This document shows, piece by piece, positions 22,201 through 34,200 of a stretch of DNA of 64,000 nucleotides (position 1 is its first letter; the number at the start of each line of letters is the position of its first letter). Position numbers and translations under genes: made by a program. Under the pieces are notes generated by a model. The model worked only from the letters and a program-made list of their open reading frames with translations, did no database searches and had not been told where the DNA came from. Source of the DNA: Capitulum mitella (taxonomy: Eukaryota > Arthropoda > Thecostraca > Pollicipedomorpha > Pollicipedidae); contig CP099847.1 in the NCBI GenBank assembly GCA_030062745.1, positions 3,394,304 to 3,458,303 on the forward strand. The letters are read 5' to 3'.

Positions 22201-25200
22201 GGCGCGCTGACAGTCGCCGTTCACGGATCGACGCTCGTGACGCTGCGGCCGCCGTCGGCGGTCCGTTTCTGCCGTGACGCGGCGTCACGGGGTGGGCGGA
22301 CGGTGTTTATTGTGGTCGGGCGGCGGGCCCTGCAGGCGGTCGCTGCAGGCCGTCCGTCTGTGACCGCGGCCGCCGCCGTGGCCGGTACTTTTCCACCCGG
22401 TCCCACCTGGCCGCTGGGCGCGCTGATAACGCACCGTCGACGGGAGGACTCGGCCAGGGGTGACGATCGCCGCCCGGTCAGCCGGGCCGCCGCCGCCGCC
22501 GCCGCCGCCGCACGAAACGCAGGAAGCCAAACGTGCTGGATCGATACCTGTTCTTCGGGGTGGTGGAAGTGGGTTAGCTGCGCATCACTGGGCCATTTTG
22601 TAATGCTCTGCGTAAGGACGAATTAAATGGGTGGCCATGCCCTTTGTTGACTCAGTGTAATGTGGGCTGCTAATGGGATACCATCTATGGATGAGTAACG
22701 TCCGTTGCCGTCTGTCATCGTCATCATCCAGTGCCACTGACATTCATCTAATGCTGAACGTGCACGATGTCCGCGCTTCCCTGTCACAGTTATGTGTGTT
22801 ATCTGCATAACTGGTCGCTGCTGCACTTCCTGTGGTGTGTTCCGTTGACAGAACGTGCGCCCTTCTCTCATCTTCGTATTGTTTCCAAGTGCTGAATTGG
22901 TGTGTCAGGGTTTTGCCGTGTGTGTGATGGGTGTTCCTGGTTGTCCCAGTGTCACCGTGTGCTCGGTGAGGAATGCAGGACTGGATGTTGCCGTGTACCA
23001 GGCGGGTGTCCCGGGGTGTCCTGGCGTTACCGTGTGCTCGGTGGGTGTTGTGGGACGTCCTGTCGTTGCCGTACGTTCGGCGGGCGCTCCGGGATGTCTC
23101 GGTGATACCGTGTACCGCGCGGGTGTTGCAGGGACGAGGCGCGGCTGATCGTGCGTAACAGCGTGCAGGCGTCGGAGCACGACGCCGTGCTGTTCTGCGG
23201 CTCCGGCGCCACGGCCGCCGTGCACAAGCTGATCGGCCTGCTGGCGCTGCAGCGGTCGCCGCTGGTGCTGGTCGGGCCGTACGAGCACCACTCCAGCCTG
23301 CTGCCCTGGCGGGAGGCCGCGGCCGAGGTGGGTCCGGTACCACTGCTCTGACGACGCTGCAGCTGAAAGCCGCTTGGATGTGGGCCAGCAAAGCTGGTGG
23401 TCAGTCTTTATTGAAACACGTATGACAGTGCATTTAAGGCGATCAGTTTCCCTGTCAAGTGAAGTGCTCTTTTATTTCTGGAAACATTTATTATGTCCGT
23501 GGACATACTTTTGTACGTCAAGATAATTTAACATCACACAGTGGAAGCTGGGTTTGTCCTTGCAACACGTATCTTCAGGGAAGTTTCTCGTGTCGGAAAT
23601 GAATGACAGCGAAACGTGGTTGATCTAGGCCATAATTGGTGCCCCTCTGCCGGCCCCTGGCCGCTAGTCCAGACCTCCCACGGACTGTTGTGTGGGCCGC
23701 AGCCGTTAGTGGCTGTCTCGTCGGGGGCTTATCGGTCCCGTTCTCTGGCTCCGTCACCTGTTCACCTCCCCGGTCGTGTTACGCCAGAAGGGAAACCCTG
23801 TTCACCTCCCCGGCCGTCTTAGGCCAGGGGTGGAGGGGGCCCTGTTCACCACTCCCCGGCCGTGTTCAGTCAAGGTTGGAGGACCCTGTTCACCTCGTCC
23901 CGGCCGTGCTTGGTCAGGGTGGAGAACCCTGTTCTCCACTCCCCGGCCTTGTTCAGTCAGGGTTGGAGAACCTTGTTCACCTCTTCCTGGCCCTGTTCGG
24001 TCAAAGTTGGAGGACCCTGATCACCTCTCCGCGGACGTGTTCGGTCAGAGTTGAAGGGCTCTGTTCACCTCTCTTCGTCCGTGTCCGGTCAGGTGGTGCG
24101 CGTGTCGGAGGACCCTGTTCACCTCTCCTCGGCCGTGTTCGGTCAGGTGGTGCGTGTGTCGGGGGACCCTGTTCACCTTTCCCCGACCGTGTTCGGTCAG
24201 GTTTGGAGGACCTTGTTCACCTCTCCCCGGCTGTGTCCGGTCAGGTGGTGCGTGTGTCGGGGGACCCTGTTCACCTTTCCCTGACCGTGTTCGGTCAGGT
24301 TTGGAGGACCTTGTTCACCTCTCCCCGGCTGTGTCCGGTCAGGTGGTTCGTGTGCCGGAGGACCCTGTCACGGGCGGCGTCAGTCTACCGGACCTGGAGG
24401 CTCAGCTGATCCGTCTGGCCGGCTCGGACCGCACCCTGGTGGCCTGCTTCTCCGCCGCATCAAACGTCACCGGCCTGGTGACCAGCGACGCAGAGCTGAC
24501 GGCCGTCGTACATCGGCACGGCGGCCTGGTGGTCTGGGATTACGCCACCGCAGGTAGGAGACTACTCCTGTACTGCACGGAGGGGACTAAACTACACCGG
24601 CACGGCGGCCCGGTGGTCTGGGACTGCCCCCCCCCCCCCGAGGGGACTGCTGCACTATAGGTGCTGTAAATGAAGGATTAGGTTTGTTTATGTTTGTGCG
24701 CGTCGCCGTCGTGGTTACGTTAAGGACTTCGCTAACGAGATATGGGCGAGTGCTGTTGTGGACACATGGTGTAAAGAGCTGCACAGACTATCACATGTTT
24801 GGCATGAAGAAATCACACACGTCTAGGCGACGAAACTGAACCGCACTGCAGCTGAAATGGCGAGGTTATCTGAACTTCAGCTATATCTGAAGGCCTCTGG
24901 CCAGGCAAACTTCCCATTTATCTGGGAAAGTGGCTGATGTGTCGGTATTTGCTTTGGCGTTCACGTCTGCCCGTTATCGGGACGGACGGTCACGGATGCG
25001 GCCTATCTTGCACAATAGCCGCTTGCCGAAGGTTTGTGGGATCATTCCTCTGCCTTGGCATGCATAATTGAGTGTTCGTGGATGTATTTCGCCAGCCCGC
25101 TGTACCGCCGGCCTGTTCTGTGATGGCCTGGGAAACACTGGCGGTGTTTCGTGCAGATAAATTGCGGTGTTGGTTCTTCAGTAGTTTGTAAGCATTAGAC

Positions 25201-28200
25201 CTCGAATACTTGACGAGGTTTTCTTTTCCCAGTCCCATGTCAGTCTCCGTTTTTCTTGTGCTGCTTTCCAATGCTGTTTGCAGGCCCCCGATTTGCAGAC
25301 TTCGTTTACGTTGAATGATACGTTGATGGGGGCGTTCTCGGCCGCACGGCACTCTGTAAGCCCGACCACGGCGCATGGGACTGTGTCCGGTCTGCTGACG
25401 TCAGCGACGCCGGCAGGGCCGTACACGAAGATAGCGATGAACCCGGTGGTGGCCGGCCTGGACGCGGGGCTGACGCAGAAGGACGCGCTCTTCTTCTCGC
25501 CGCACAAACTGATCGGCGGCGTGCAGACGCCCGGTAAGCAGGCCCCGGGGCCGCACCGTTCACGCCCGGTGGTGTGCCGCTCAAACGTGCTCGGATACAC
25601 GGTTCACACCGAGTACGGAATGTCCTTAGTCGATGGGTCCGATGCGACGCACCCAGCTGTTACAGCCATTACGTGTTATCGTCTGTCGTGTGTGTTTTCT
25701 CGCTGGTGCGTTGTGCTTTTCGTAACGAGCGATAAAAGAGCCCAGGTCCTTCGGAGTGCACGACAGGCGCATCTGCTTATTGTACAGCGTGCTGTTCTGG
25801 AGTCATGGGATGTTGACATTCTGGAGATGCCGTATGCCTGCGTTTCTGATAAGGAAGTAGGGAGGTCCGTTGGTTGGTTTTGACCGTTGGTTACTTGCCG
25901 ACTTACGTCGTGCTGTTTCACTGTAAACGCGGAGCGGTCTTAAAACCGCGACGTGAGCGGCCTGCGCACCTCAGTCGCATGGCCCGGCGTCCCGGGTTTT
26001 ATGTTTCTCCAGACTTTGGCTGGATGCCACGAGCGCAGCCCGACCCAACACCGCAGACATGAACCGTCCGTAATCCCTGCGGAGGCCCAGTGCGCATCAC
26101 GCTGCGGTCACGTGACCCGTCTGGATGGGTGCCGGCTGCGCGCGGTGCACGCGAACCTCGCTGAGGTGGGGCAGGGTGCGGCGTACGCTGCGCCCGATAC
26201 GGCCCGTACAGCACGGTCCGTGGCCGGGATCGGGTCGGTGTCGGGCGGTTGCCTTCGTCTTACGAGCGCGGCGTGCCGATCCGCCGGCGTCTGCGGGCGA
26301 CTCTGGCTCGTAGCCGGCGGTCGGAGGGAGCTGTCAGCGGCGCGGGGTGTGGGACACTGCTCTGGCCGCAGCCCGGCGGTCTGCACGTGCTGTACTGGCT
26401 GCGGCGATCAGCCGCGGCCATGGTGGCGTGGATCCGGCCGCCGGTGTAGGACATCTGCTGCGCTGCAGACGGCTCAGGAATCCAAAGCATTGACCACGCA
26501 GGACCGGTTTATAGGGAAACATGAGACGGCCCGGACTCGAATGGTTGTCCAAATTACTACGGTGGCCTTGAGTGTCGTAATTCGCCGTGTCGCGCGGTGT
26601 TGTCGTTTGCCGTGTTTTTTTAACGTGCGCCGGTTCTGCTGACGGCAGGTGTTCTGGTGGTGAAGAAGAGGCTAGTGCGGAACAAGGTGCCGGATGGCGG
26701 CGGCGGCGGCACCGTCTTCTTCGTCCGCCGGCAACACCACCGCTACCTGCAGGCAGGTTTTGCACTCAGCTGACTAGAGCTCTCAAGGTTCCGCATTTCG
26801 AAAAGATGACCAAAACCAGCACGTAAAAATAGAGCCAGCGATACAAACACAAATAGAGCACAGGGCGAGTTCGCCGAACTTTATCTTCCATCTTGCCATG
26901 GCGGTGCTGTTTGGGCATTTTGTGAGTCAGGAATCTGCTTTGTAAACCTGTCTGGCCGGTTGTCGCGCGATGGCTGATGTATTGTGGCGGACTGACCGTG
27001 ATCAAATTAAACATCGTGCACGGCGCAGGAACAAAGCCGCCAGCCAGATTTGTCAACTCGTTACAAAGCATGCCTTGGAGTAGAGCGCCCTGCTTCGTCA
27101 CTTATTGAAGCCATCGCCGGGACGGAGCACGTGAACCGTTAAAAATTCGGGACGAAATATTCGGCATGCTTTCCGTGACCCTCAGTGCTTGCAGCAGTTC
27201 AGTGCGTGCGTGGCGCAGCTTGTTCATGGGAAACTTCTGCTTCGCCGGTAGCAGTGGCTGTCGTAGCGTTGGCAGGATGGGCCTCGTCATGCCCTCGCCT
27301 GACGTCAGTCTGTTCGCGCAGATTTTTTTCTACGCCGTCAGTCGAACATTGGACACCCGAGTTGCGTCCCTGTGGGTGGTTGTGCTGATGGGTTCATTGC
27401 GTTCCCGTTGAAAGTTTGCTTGTATCTGTGTGGACAGTGAGCCTTCAGGATTGGCGAGGTAGTGGGCTTTCTGAAGCCTCAGTTTGTTGAGTTAGAGGCC
27501 GTTGACCGTTGAGTTAGATTCGTTGAGTTAGAGACAGTGTCGTCGTGTGGTGCCGGGTGGGGTGGGGTGGGGATGGGGGGTGTCCGGGTGTACGGGGACC
27601 TGACGGTGCGGTCCTTCGCCAGGACGTGGAGGCCCGGGAGGAGGGCGGGACGCCCGGCATCGTGGAGTCGATCCGGGCCGGCCTGGTGCTGCAGCTGAAG
27701 GAGGCGCTCGGCCCGGACCACATCCGACTCTGGGACGACGCGATCGTCAGGTGAGTCGCCCTGACCTGGCTCAGGTCAGGCGGAGCGGCGCCACGGCCCG
27801 GCAGGTCGTTGGCGGCTGTTCGCCGACCTGCTTAGCCAGCCGTGCCGCCCCGTCCAAGTCGGCCGTCCCTGTCGGCCTGTCCCCGGCGGCCCGTCCCTGA
27901 CGGCCGATCCCTGGTGATCCTACCCTGGTACCGGCCCGTCGCGGTACTCGCCCGTAGCCAGCGCCGACCCCTCAGCCCGCTGGAGACCAGCGGAGGTCGC
28001 TGGCTGGTCCCGGCGGCGGCCGGCTTTCCCAGGCGGCGGCCGACGCTCCGCCGGCGCTGAACCTCGTCGGCGCCGCCCGGCCGCCGCGGTGACCTTGCGT
28101 GTGTGGTGACGTCATGCCGTGCTGCCGGCTCCCACGGTCTGTGTGCGGGCGGCGCCGGTCGATCTGGACGGAAGAGGGCGCGGAAGCTTTCTCTGTATGT

Positions 28201-31200
28201 GTGTGTGGGGGAGGGGGCTGTCAGACGCGCTGTGTGCCCAGTGTCGGCTGTCCTCTGGCAGCGCTCCTCCCCTCTCCTTCCCCCTGTGGCGTCATCACTG
28301 ACGTCCGCCCCGGGGCGACCTGCTGGCTGACGCTGTTCTGAGTGGCCCGTGGAAGACCGGCCTGACGCTGTTCTGAGTGGCCCGTGGCAGACCGGCCTGA
28401 CGCTGTTCTGAGTGGCCCGTGGCAGACCCGCCTGACGCTGTTCTGAGTGGCCCGTGGCAGGCCCGCCTGACGCTGGTCTGAATGGCCGTGGCAGACCGGC
28501 CTGACGCTGCTCTGAGTGGCCCGTGGCAGACCGGCCTGACGCTGTTCTGAGTGGCCCGTGGCAGACCGGCCTGACGCTGTTCTGAGTGGCCCGTGGCAGA
28601 CCCGCCTGACGCTGTTCTGAGTGGCCCGTGGCAGACCCGCCTGACGCTGCTCTGAATGGCCCGTGGCAGGCCCGCCTGACGCTGCTCTGAGTGGCCCGTG
28701 GCAGACCCGCCTGACGCTGGTCTGAGTGGCCCGTGGCAGATCCGCCTGACGCTGGTCTGAGTGGCCCGTGGCAGGCCCGCCTGACGCTGGTCTGAATGGC
28801 CGTGGCAGACCGGCCTGACGCTGCTCTGAGTGGCCCGTGGCAGGCCCGCCTGACGCTGGTCTGAGTAGCGGCCGCAGGACTCATGAGACCTGGCGTTTGG
28901 GTACGTGCGATTTCAGTCAGGACGAACTCTCGGAAACTCCAATAACCGGCGTAATGATGGCGAAGTAGACCGATATTGGTTCCGGGGTTCTGGACTGGAA
29001 ATATGTGTTCGAGAATGGACGTCTCATATGTTGATGACAAACGCTGGAGAATTGTCAAGAGCAGACGGAATGGACAATCTTTCCGTCAGGCAGCCAGTAA
29101 GGCTGTCCGTCGTCGTGACACGAAAACGGCTGTCTCGCTACCCAGTTTTACAATCATATCACTTAAGAAGATCGATATCGCGGGAAAACGAACGGTTAGA
29201 CATTCGAGTTGCTAAAGTTGCTGATGGTTCATGGATTGCTGCTGATTTTTGCAATTCACGTAGCTCATGCTATAAGCTAAAAGTACTAACTGGGGAATAA
29301 TAATGTGTAGGGAAAACGAACGGTTACGTATGAGACTAAATCATCTGTCTGGTGTGCACCACATTTGATTTCTTCGCGTCGTTTTGAAAGGTCTGTCATC
29401 GGCGGGCATGGCAAAGTTCTTTTAAATCGTAATTTCAGTTTTCCGGTGTGTATTCCATTTTTAAGCAAGATATGTGCGTGGTTCCAATGTGCTTGCCTGT
29501 GTGTGTAGTTGTGCGGATGTTTCCTTCGTCGCCGTTCGTATGACATGCGGACTACTGCCCTTGGTAGCCGCTGATCTCCGCTTACGTAACACATCTGTTC
29601 CGTTTCGCATGGTTACCGCGCGCCGGGCTCATGTGGGGACTGGTCGTTTCTACCTTGTTTATACTGAGGTGGCTTTACTGCTGTCCGACAGTGTAAGTTG
29701 GGCGGACTCTGTGCCCCGGTCGCCTGCCGTCCGGACCTTTTTTGTGCCGTAATTACGTCCAATAAGGCGGACTGACGGACGTTATCGTGCGCGGTGACGC
29801 CGGTGGTCTCTGCCGCGGTCGCTGTTCCTGAGTCGGTCTGTCGCACCGTCTGAGAGGGCCGGGCGGCGGGAGCCGTACTGGGGACGATGGCGCCGTGAAC
29901 AACTTGTCCCTCTCCGTATATCTCGAGTGACTGGGCGGGCGGCCGGCCGTGGACGGCTGCTGCCCCGATGACGTCACGGGGCCAGGCCGTTTCGTGTGTG
30001 TACATATGAGCTGTGCTCGGCAGGCGGGTCGTCGGCCGGGGAGGAGGGTTTTTGTCGTGGCCCGGCCGTCTGGCGGCCGTGGTAACAGCTGTTCGGTCGT
30101 CCTTGCCACCTCACTGAGGTGACCTGCGTTGTTGATATTCGTCGTTGGGATTGCCCCGGGTCATGTCAGACCGTGGTTGAACGTGAGGACGGGTGCCCTG
30201 AGTTAGATACGTCTTCGGCTCCTGTCTGCGTTTTGTTTGGCGCAGACAGGAGCCTTGTTTGGCCAGCGTATGTTTTCCAGATGTTGACGCCACTTGGAAA
30301 TGGCTTCTAGACGCTTCGGAAAATACCCGACTGTAAAAGGCTGTGTTTCCTCAGTTACCCTGATGTCTCGATCTACGCGTGTTTTGCGCTTTACTGACGT
30401 GCTTCTCGCTCTGTGTGCGCCTGTCATCTTGGCTAGTTAATGACTTTAGCTTATGCCTCGTTTGTGTCCGCGTCTGCCTGACTGGGTGCGCTGTCTGCCG
30501 GTAGCCGGTTCCTGCGTGAGGTCCGCTCCATGCCCCACCTGGTGCTGCTGGGACCGCGCGCCTCGCCCTGCCCCCGGCTGCCCATCTTCTCCTTCCTGGT
30601 GGCGACGCCCAGCGGCGCTTTTCTGCACCACAACTTCGTGGCGGCGCTGCTGAACGATCTGTTCGGCGTGCAGTCCCGCGGCGGCTGCGCCTGCGCCGGA
30701 CCGTACGCCCAAGACCTGCTCGGAATCGACGAACAGCTGGCCGCGCGATATGAGCACGTGCTCATCGAGGACAGGTGACGTCATCGGGCCGGGTGGTGAT
30801 GTCACTGGTGCTGAGGTGTGGCGTGATCGGGCAGCGTGGACCGCTGCAGTGGTCACCGGGCGATGTAGAACCTGTTTATTTTGTACCGGTCGCGTGTTCT
30901 GACGTACGTCGTTGACAGGTACATGTACGAGGCTATGTTTGGAGTGTGATCGGAACCACTGTGATATTTTTGGTCGGTCTGTTTTAGGCATTTGTTAGAC
31001 TGGTTGCCCAAGGTACAATGAATTTTTGGATGTCTAGGAATATAAAAGTATTGGCTTATCCCATTGTATGTGATCTATTGTTCATCAGTTGTATTATCCA
31101 GTTGTATTGAAGCCGTCACGTCCCTGTTTGGTGTCGTGTCCGCCAGGCCGGGATGTCTGTTCTGTTTGGTGTGTGTACCGGCTGATGGTCTGTCTCGGGC

Positions 31201-34200
31201 CGTCCGAGCCGTCTCTGTCCTGACGTCGGACGCCCTCTGACGTGCCCCTCTGACGTGTGTGTGCCGCCTGATGGTCGGTCTCGGGCCGTCCGAGCCGTCT
31301 CTGTCCTGACGTCGGACGCCCTCTGACGTGCCCCTCTGACGTGTGTGTGCCGGCTGATGGTCGGTCTCGGGCGTTCCGAGCCGTCTCTGCCGTCACGTCG
31401 GACGCCCTCTCTGAGTCCCCCGTCTGCGCGCCGCCCTCAGCCGGCTGGACCGGACCCACCTGCGGCGTCAGGGCGAATACTCGTCCTACGAACTGCTGCG
31501 GCCCGGCTTCACGCGCGTCACGCTCAGCTACCTGCTGACGGAGGACGAGCTGGAGCACGTGATCACCGCGCTCAGGTGAGCGGAGCGGCGCCCACAGGTG
31601 GTGGGAGAGCATGATGAGCTCTGTTCTCCTGGTGAGCCGGCCTCGTGAGGCCTTTGGTGAAGGTGGGGCGGACTGAGACCGGTTCCAGTGTGCGCGTGAC
31701 TGGTGGCTCGGGCTCCGCCGCTGTTGGTTGACCGCACTTGTCTGGCTTCAGGTTGGTGAGCGAGGAGGGCTGGAAGCTGCTGCCGCAGTACAGAGTGAAC
31801 CCAGAGACCGGCGAGTGGAGGCACCATTCCAACATGGTGAGCGGATTGGAGGGTAGCGCTGCCGAAACAGGGGCTCACGAGGAGTTTGAGTTGACGATTT
31901 ATGCATGTTTTCGTAATGACTGTTAGGATTTGGCTTCTGACGGTGCTGTTGCTTCTTCTGACAAGTTACTGTGGTATGATTGGGCATCCGCCTCGTCTGG
32001 CTGCGTCTCGACGACCCTTCGCCCGCCAGGCTCACACACGCGTCCCAACGTCTCCACGCTTTATTTCCGACTGCCGCCGACGCCGACTGCCCCCGAACGC
32101 CGTCGCACATGTCGGCCTGAAACCCGATCTGCGTCCGGGGTCGGCTCCTCAGCCCCGACGTTAAAATAACACTGTGATGGCTAAAACTAAATGATGGCGG
32201 GGATGGCCCTGACTGAATCCAGGGTCGGCACACGTGGTGACGACAGGGCGGCCCCGCTCACCAACAAAGACCACAGTTACGTGCCAGTTAATTTTTGCTG
32301 GTTAAAGTTCGCATTGGATATTGCACGCGTGGAACCACGTAGCCTCAGGTGTCTCTGTTCAGTTGCCAGTGATTGCGAACTTGAAGGCTCTTAATGGGGG
32401 AGCAATCTGCCCTTGCTGTTCCTTGACGTTTATGCCATCATAAGGTGGCCTGACGACTTGCATTTGTTTCGTATTTGGTCTACGATCGAGATTAAACAAA
32501 CGTGGGCTCAGGACATGACCTGATCTAGGGCGAGGTAATGGCCTGATCTGATCCTGACAGGGGCAGACCTCACTGACCTGACCCGAAGTCAGTTGTCACC
32601 TGTACTTAAGTCGGAGCCAATCTGTGCTGAGATTGTATCTGATCTGGCCTGAGGCCGGAGCTGGCCTGACCTGACCTGAGACCGAAGCTGACCTGACCTG
32701 GGGCCGGAGCTGACCTGATCTGGGACCGGAACTCACGTGACCTGAGGTCGGAGCTGACCAGGCCTGAGACCGGAGCTTGCCTGGCCTGACGTGAGGTCTG
32801 ACCTGACCTGACTCAGTCTCTCCTGCGGCCAGGTTCTGAAGGAGCGCCGGTGGCTGGGCGATATCCGGTACACGGCCGGTAGGATGGAGTACCGGCAGCG
32901 GACCTCCCACCCCCCGGCGCCAGACCTGCACGGCTGCCAGGCGCGGGCCCGCGCGCACATCGCCAACGCCAGGAAGGTGCGGCCCGCCGCTGAACCTCGA
33001 CCGTATGCTGGGACTGAGGTTGTGTCCCGACGATGTTTGTGTTATCTTAGCTTGGGCCGAATATTGGTCGGGTTTCTTTCCAATCCCATATCTTCTTCAG
33101 ACGCATTCCATTGCATTTTTGCTCACGTTAAAGGCAATGCAGACTGTGTCCTTTTTTATTTCATAGGCAGTAATACTATAAATATTGCACCAGATTGTTT
33201 TTGGCGCGTTTGCTTGGCACCGTTCAAGCCCCGCGAAAAGGTCCAGCTTTAGATCTTTATATCCATTATAATGTCTGCAGTATTATTAGGCATGAAGCTC
33301 CTGAAAATGAGTAGCTATTAAACAGGCACATGTGACCTGCATCTGACCTTTACCGATGACCGTGCAGTCGTCATCATGTGACTGAGCTTCCGCCCTCCTG
33401 TGACGGTGCCGGATCACTCTGCCGCGCTGTGTCCGAGGCCCAGCTGCCCTGTGTCATTGTGACCACACCGCCGCGTTGTGTCCGAGGCCCCGCTCTCCTG
33501 TGACGGTGTCTGATGACACCGCCGTTCTGTGTCCGAGGCCCCGCCCTCCTGTGACGGTGTCCGGCGGCCGTCCGCAGAACTGTCCACGCCAGCTGGCCGA
33601 CCACCGGGTCATGTTCGACGCGTCCGTGGCCGAGCTGCGCTGGTTCCTGCTGCCGAACGAGGCCAAACTGATGCTGCACGGCACGCCGGCTGACGCTGAG
33701 TCCGCCGTTCAAGCCGCGGGTCAGTACAGACGGAGCGCCGCGGAGTGGAGGCCGCGGCGGCCGGGGCTGCGGTCGGTGTCTTTCTTCGGTTGGCAGCCGT
33801 GGGGAGTAGGTTTTTGGGATTCGGAGGAATTGTTATTAAAGCTGGTGGTTGATATTTGTGTTATTGTGTTGCGACAACGACCATATAGAAACCGATAAAT
33901 ATAGAAATATAGAAACACACAATGTAGGAACCGACACGTCAGTTTCCGCATAGACATTTTACAGTACATTTTGGCGTCTCGAATTCTCGGCCCAGTTGTC
34001 TTGTTTTAATATCGCGTTGTAATTGCTGTCATATCATTTTAATATGACAAGACGGAAGCGTTTTTTTATGAATATGAAAGCTTCCCTCGACTTGCTACGA
34101 CTTTCTAGCGCCGCACAGTGCGCGGCTTGATCTCGGCGTTGAACTCTGCGTACAAACTGGTTAAGCCGCACGACTATGAACGTGGCCGCTCAGATCCGTG

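Noticed and set aside
21428-22288. 286-codon minus-strand frame rich in Arg/Pro
   Set aside because: It lies in intron 2 in GC-rich sequence with no homology signal. It is probably chance.
24359-24360. Alternative exon 4 acceptor after CCGGAG
   Set aside because: It is in phase but removes VVRVPE, which reads naturally after WREAAAE. The upstream CAG is the better acceptor.
23636-24409. 257-codon plus-strand frame across the intron 3 repeat as an independent protein
   Set aside because: The repeat unit explains it, and only the part from 24343 in the other frame has family similarity. Possible alternative acceptor use is reported instead.
27832-29058. 408-codon minus-strand open frame with repeated GHSEQRQAGLPRA-like peptides
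   Set aside because: It arises from the 35-bp intronic minisatellite, whose three-copy period is divisible by three. No start, motif or splice support was seen.
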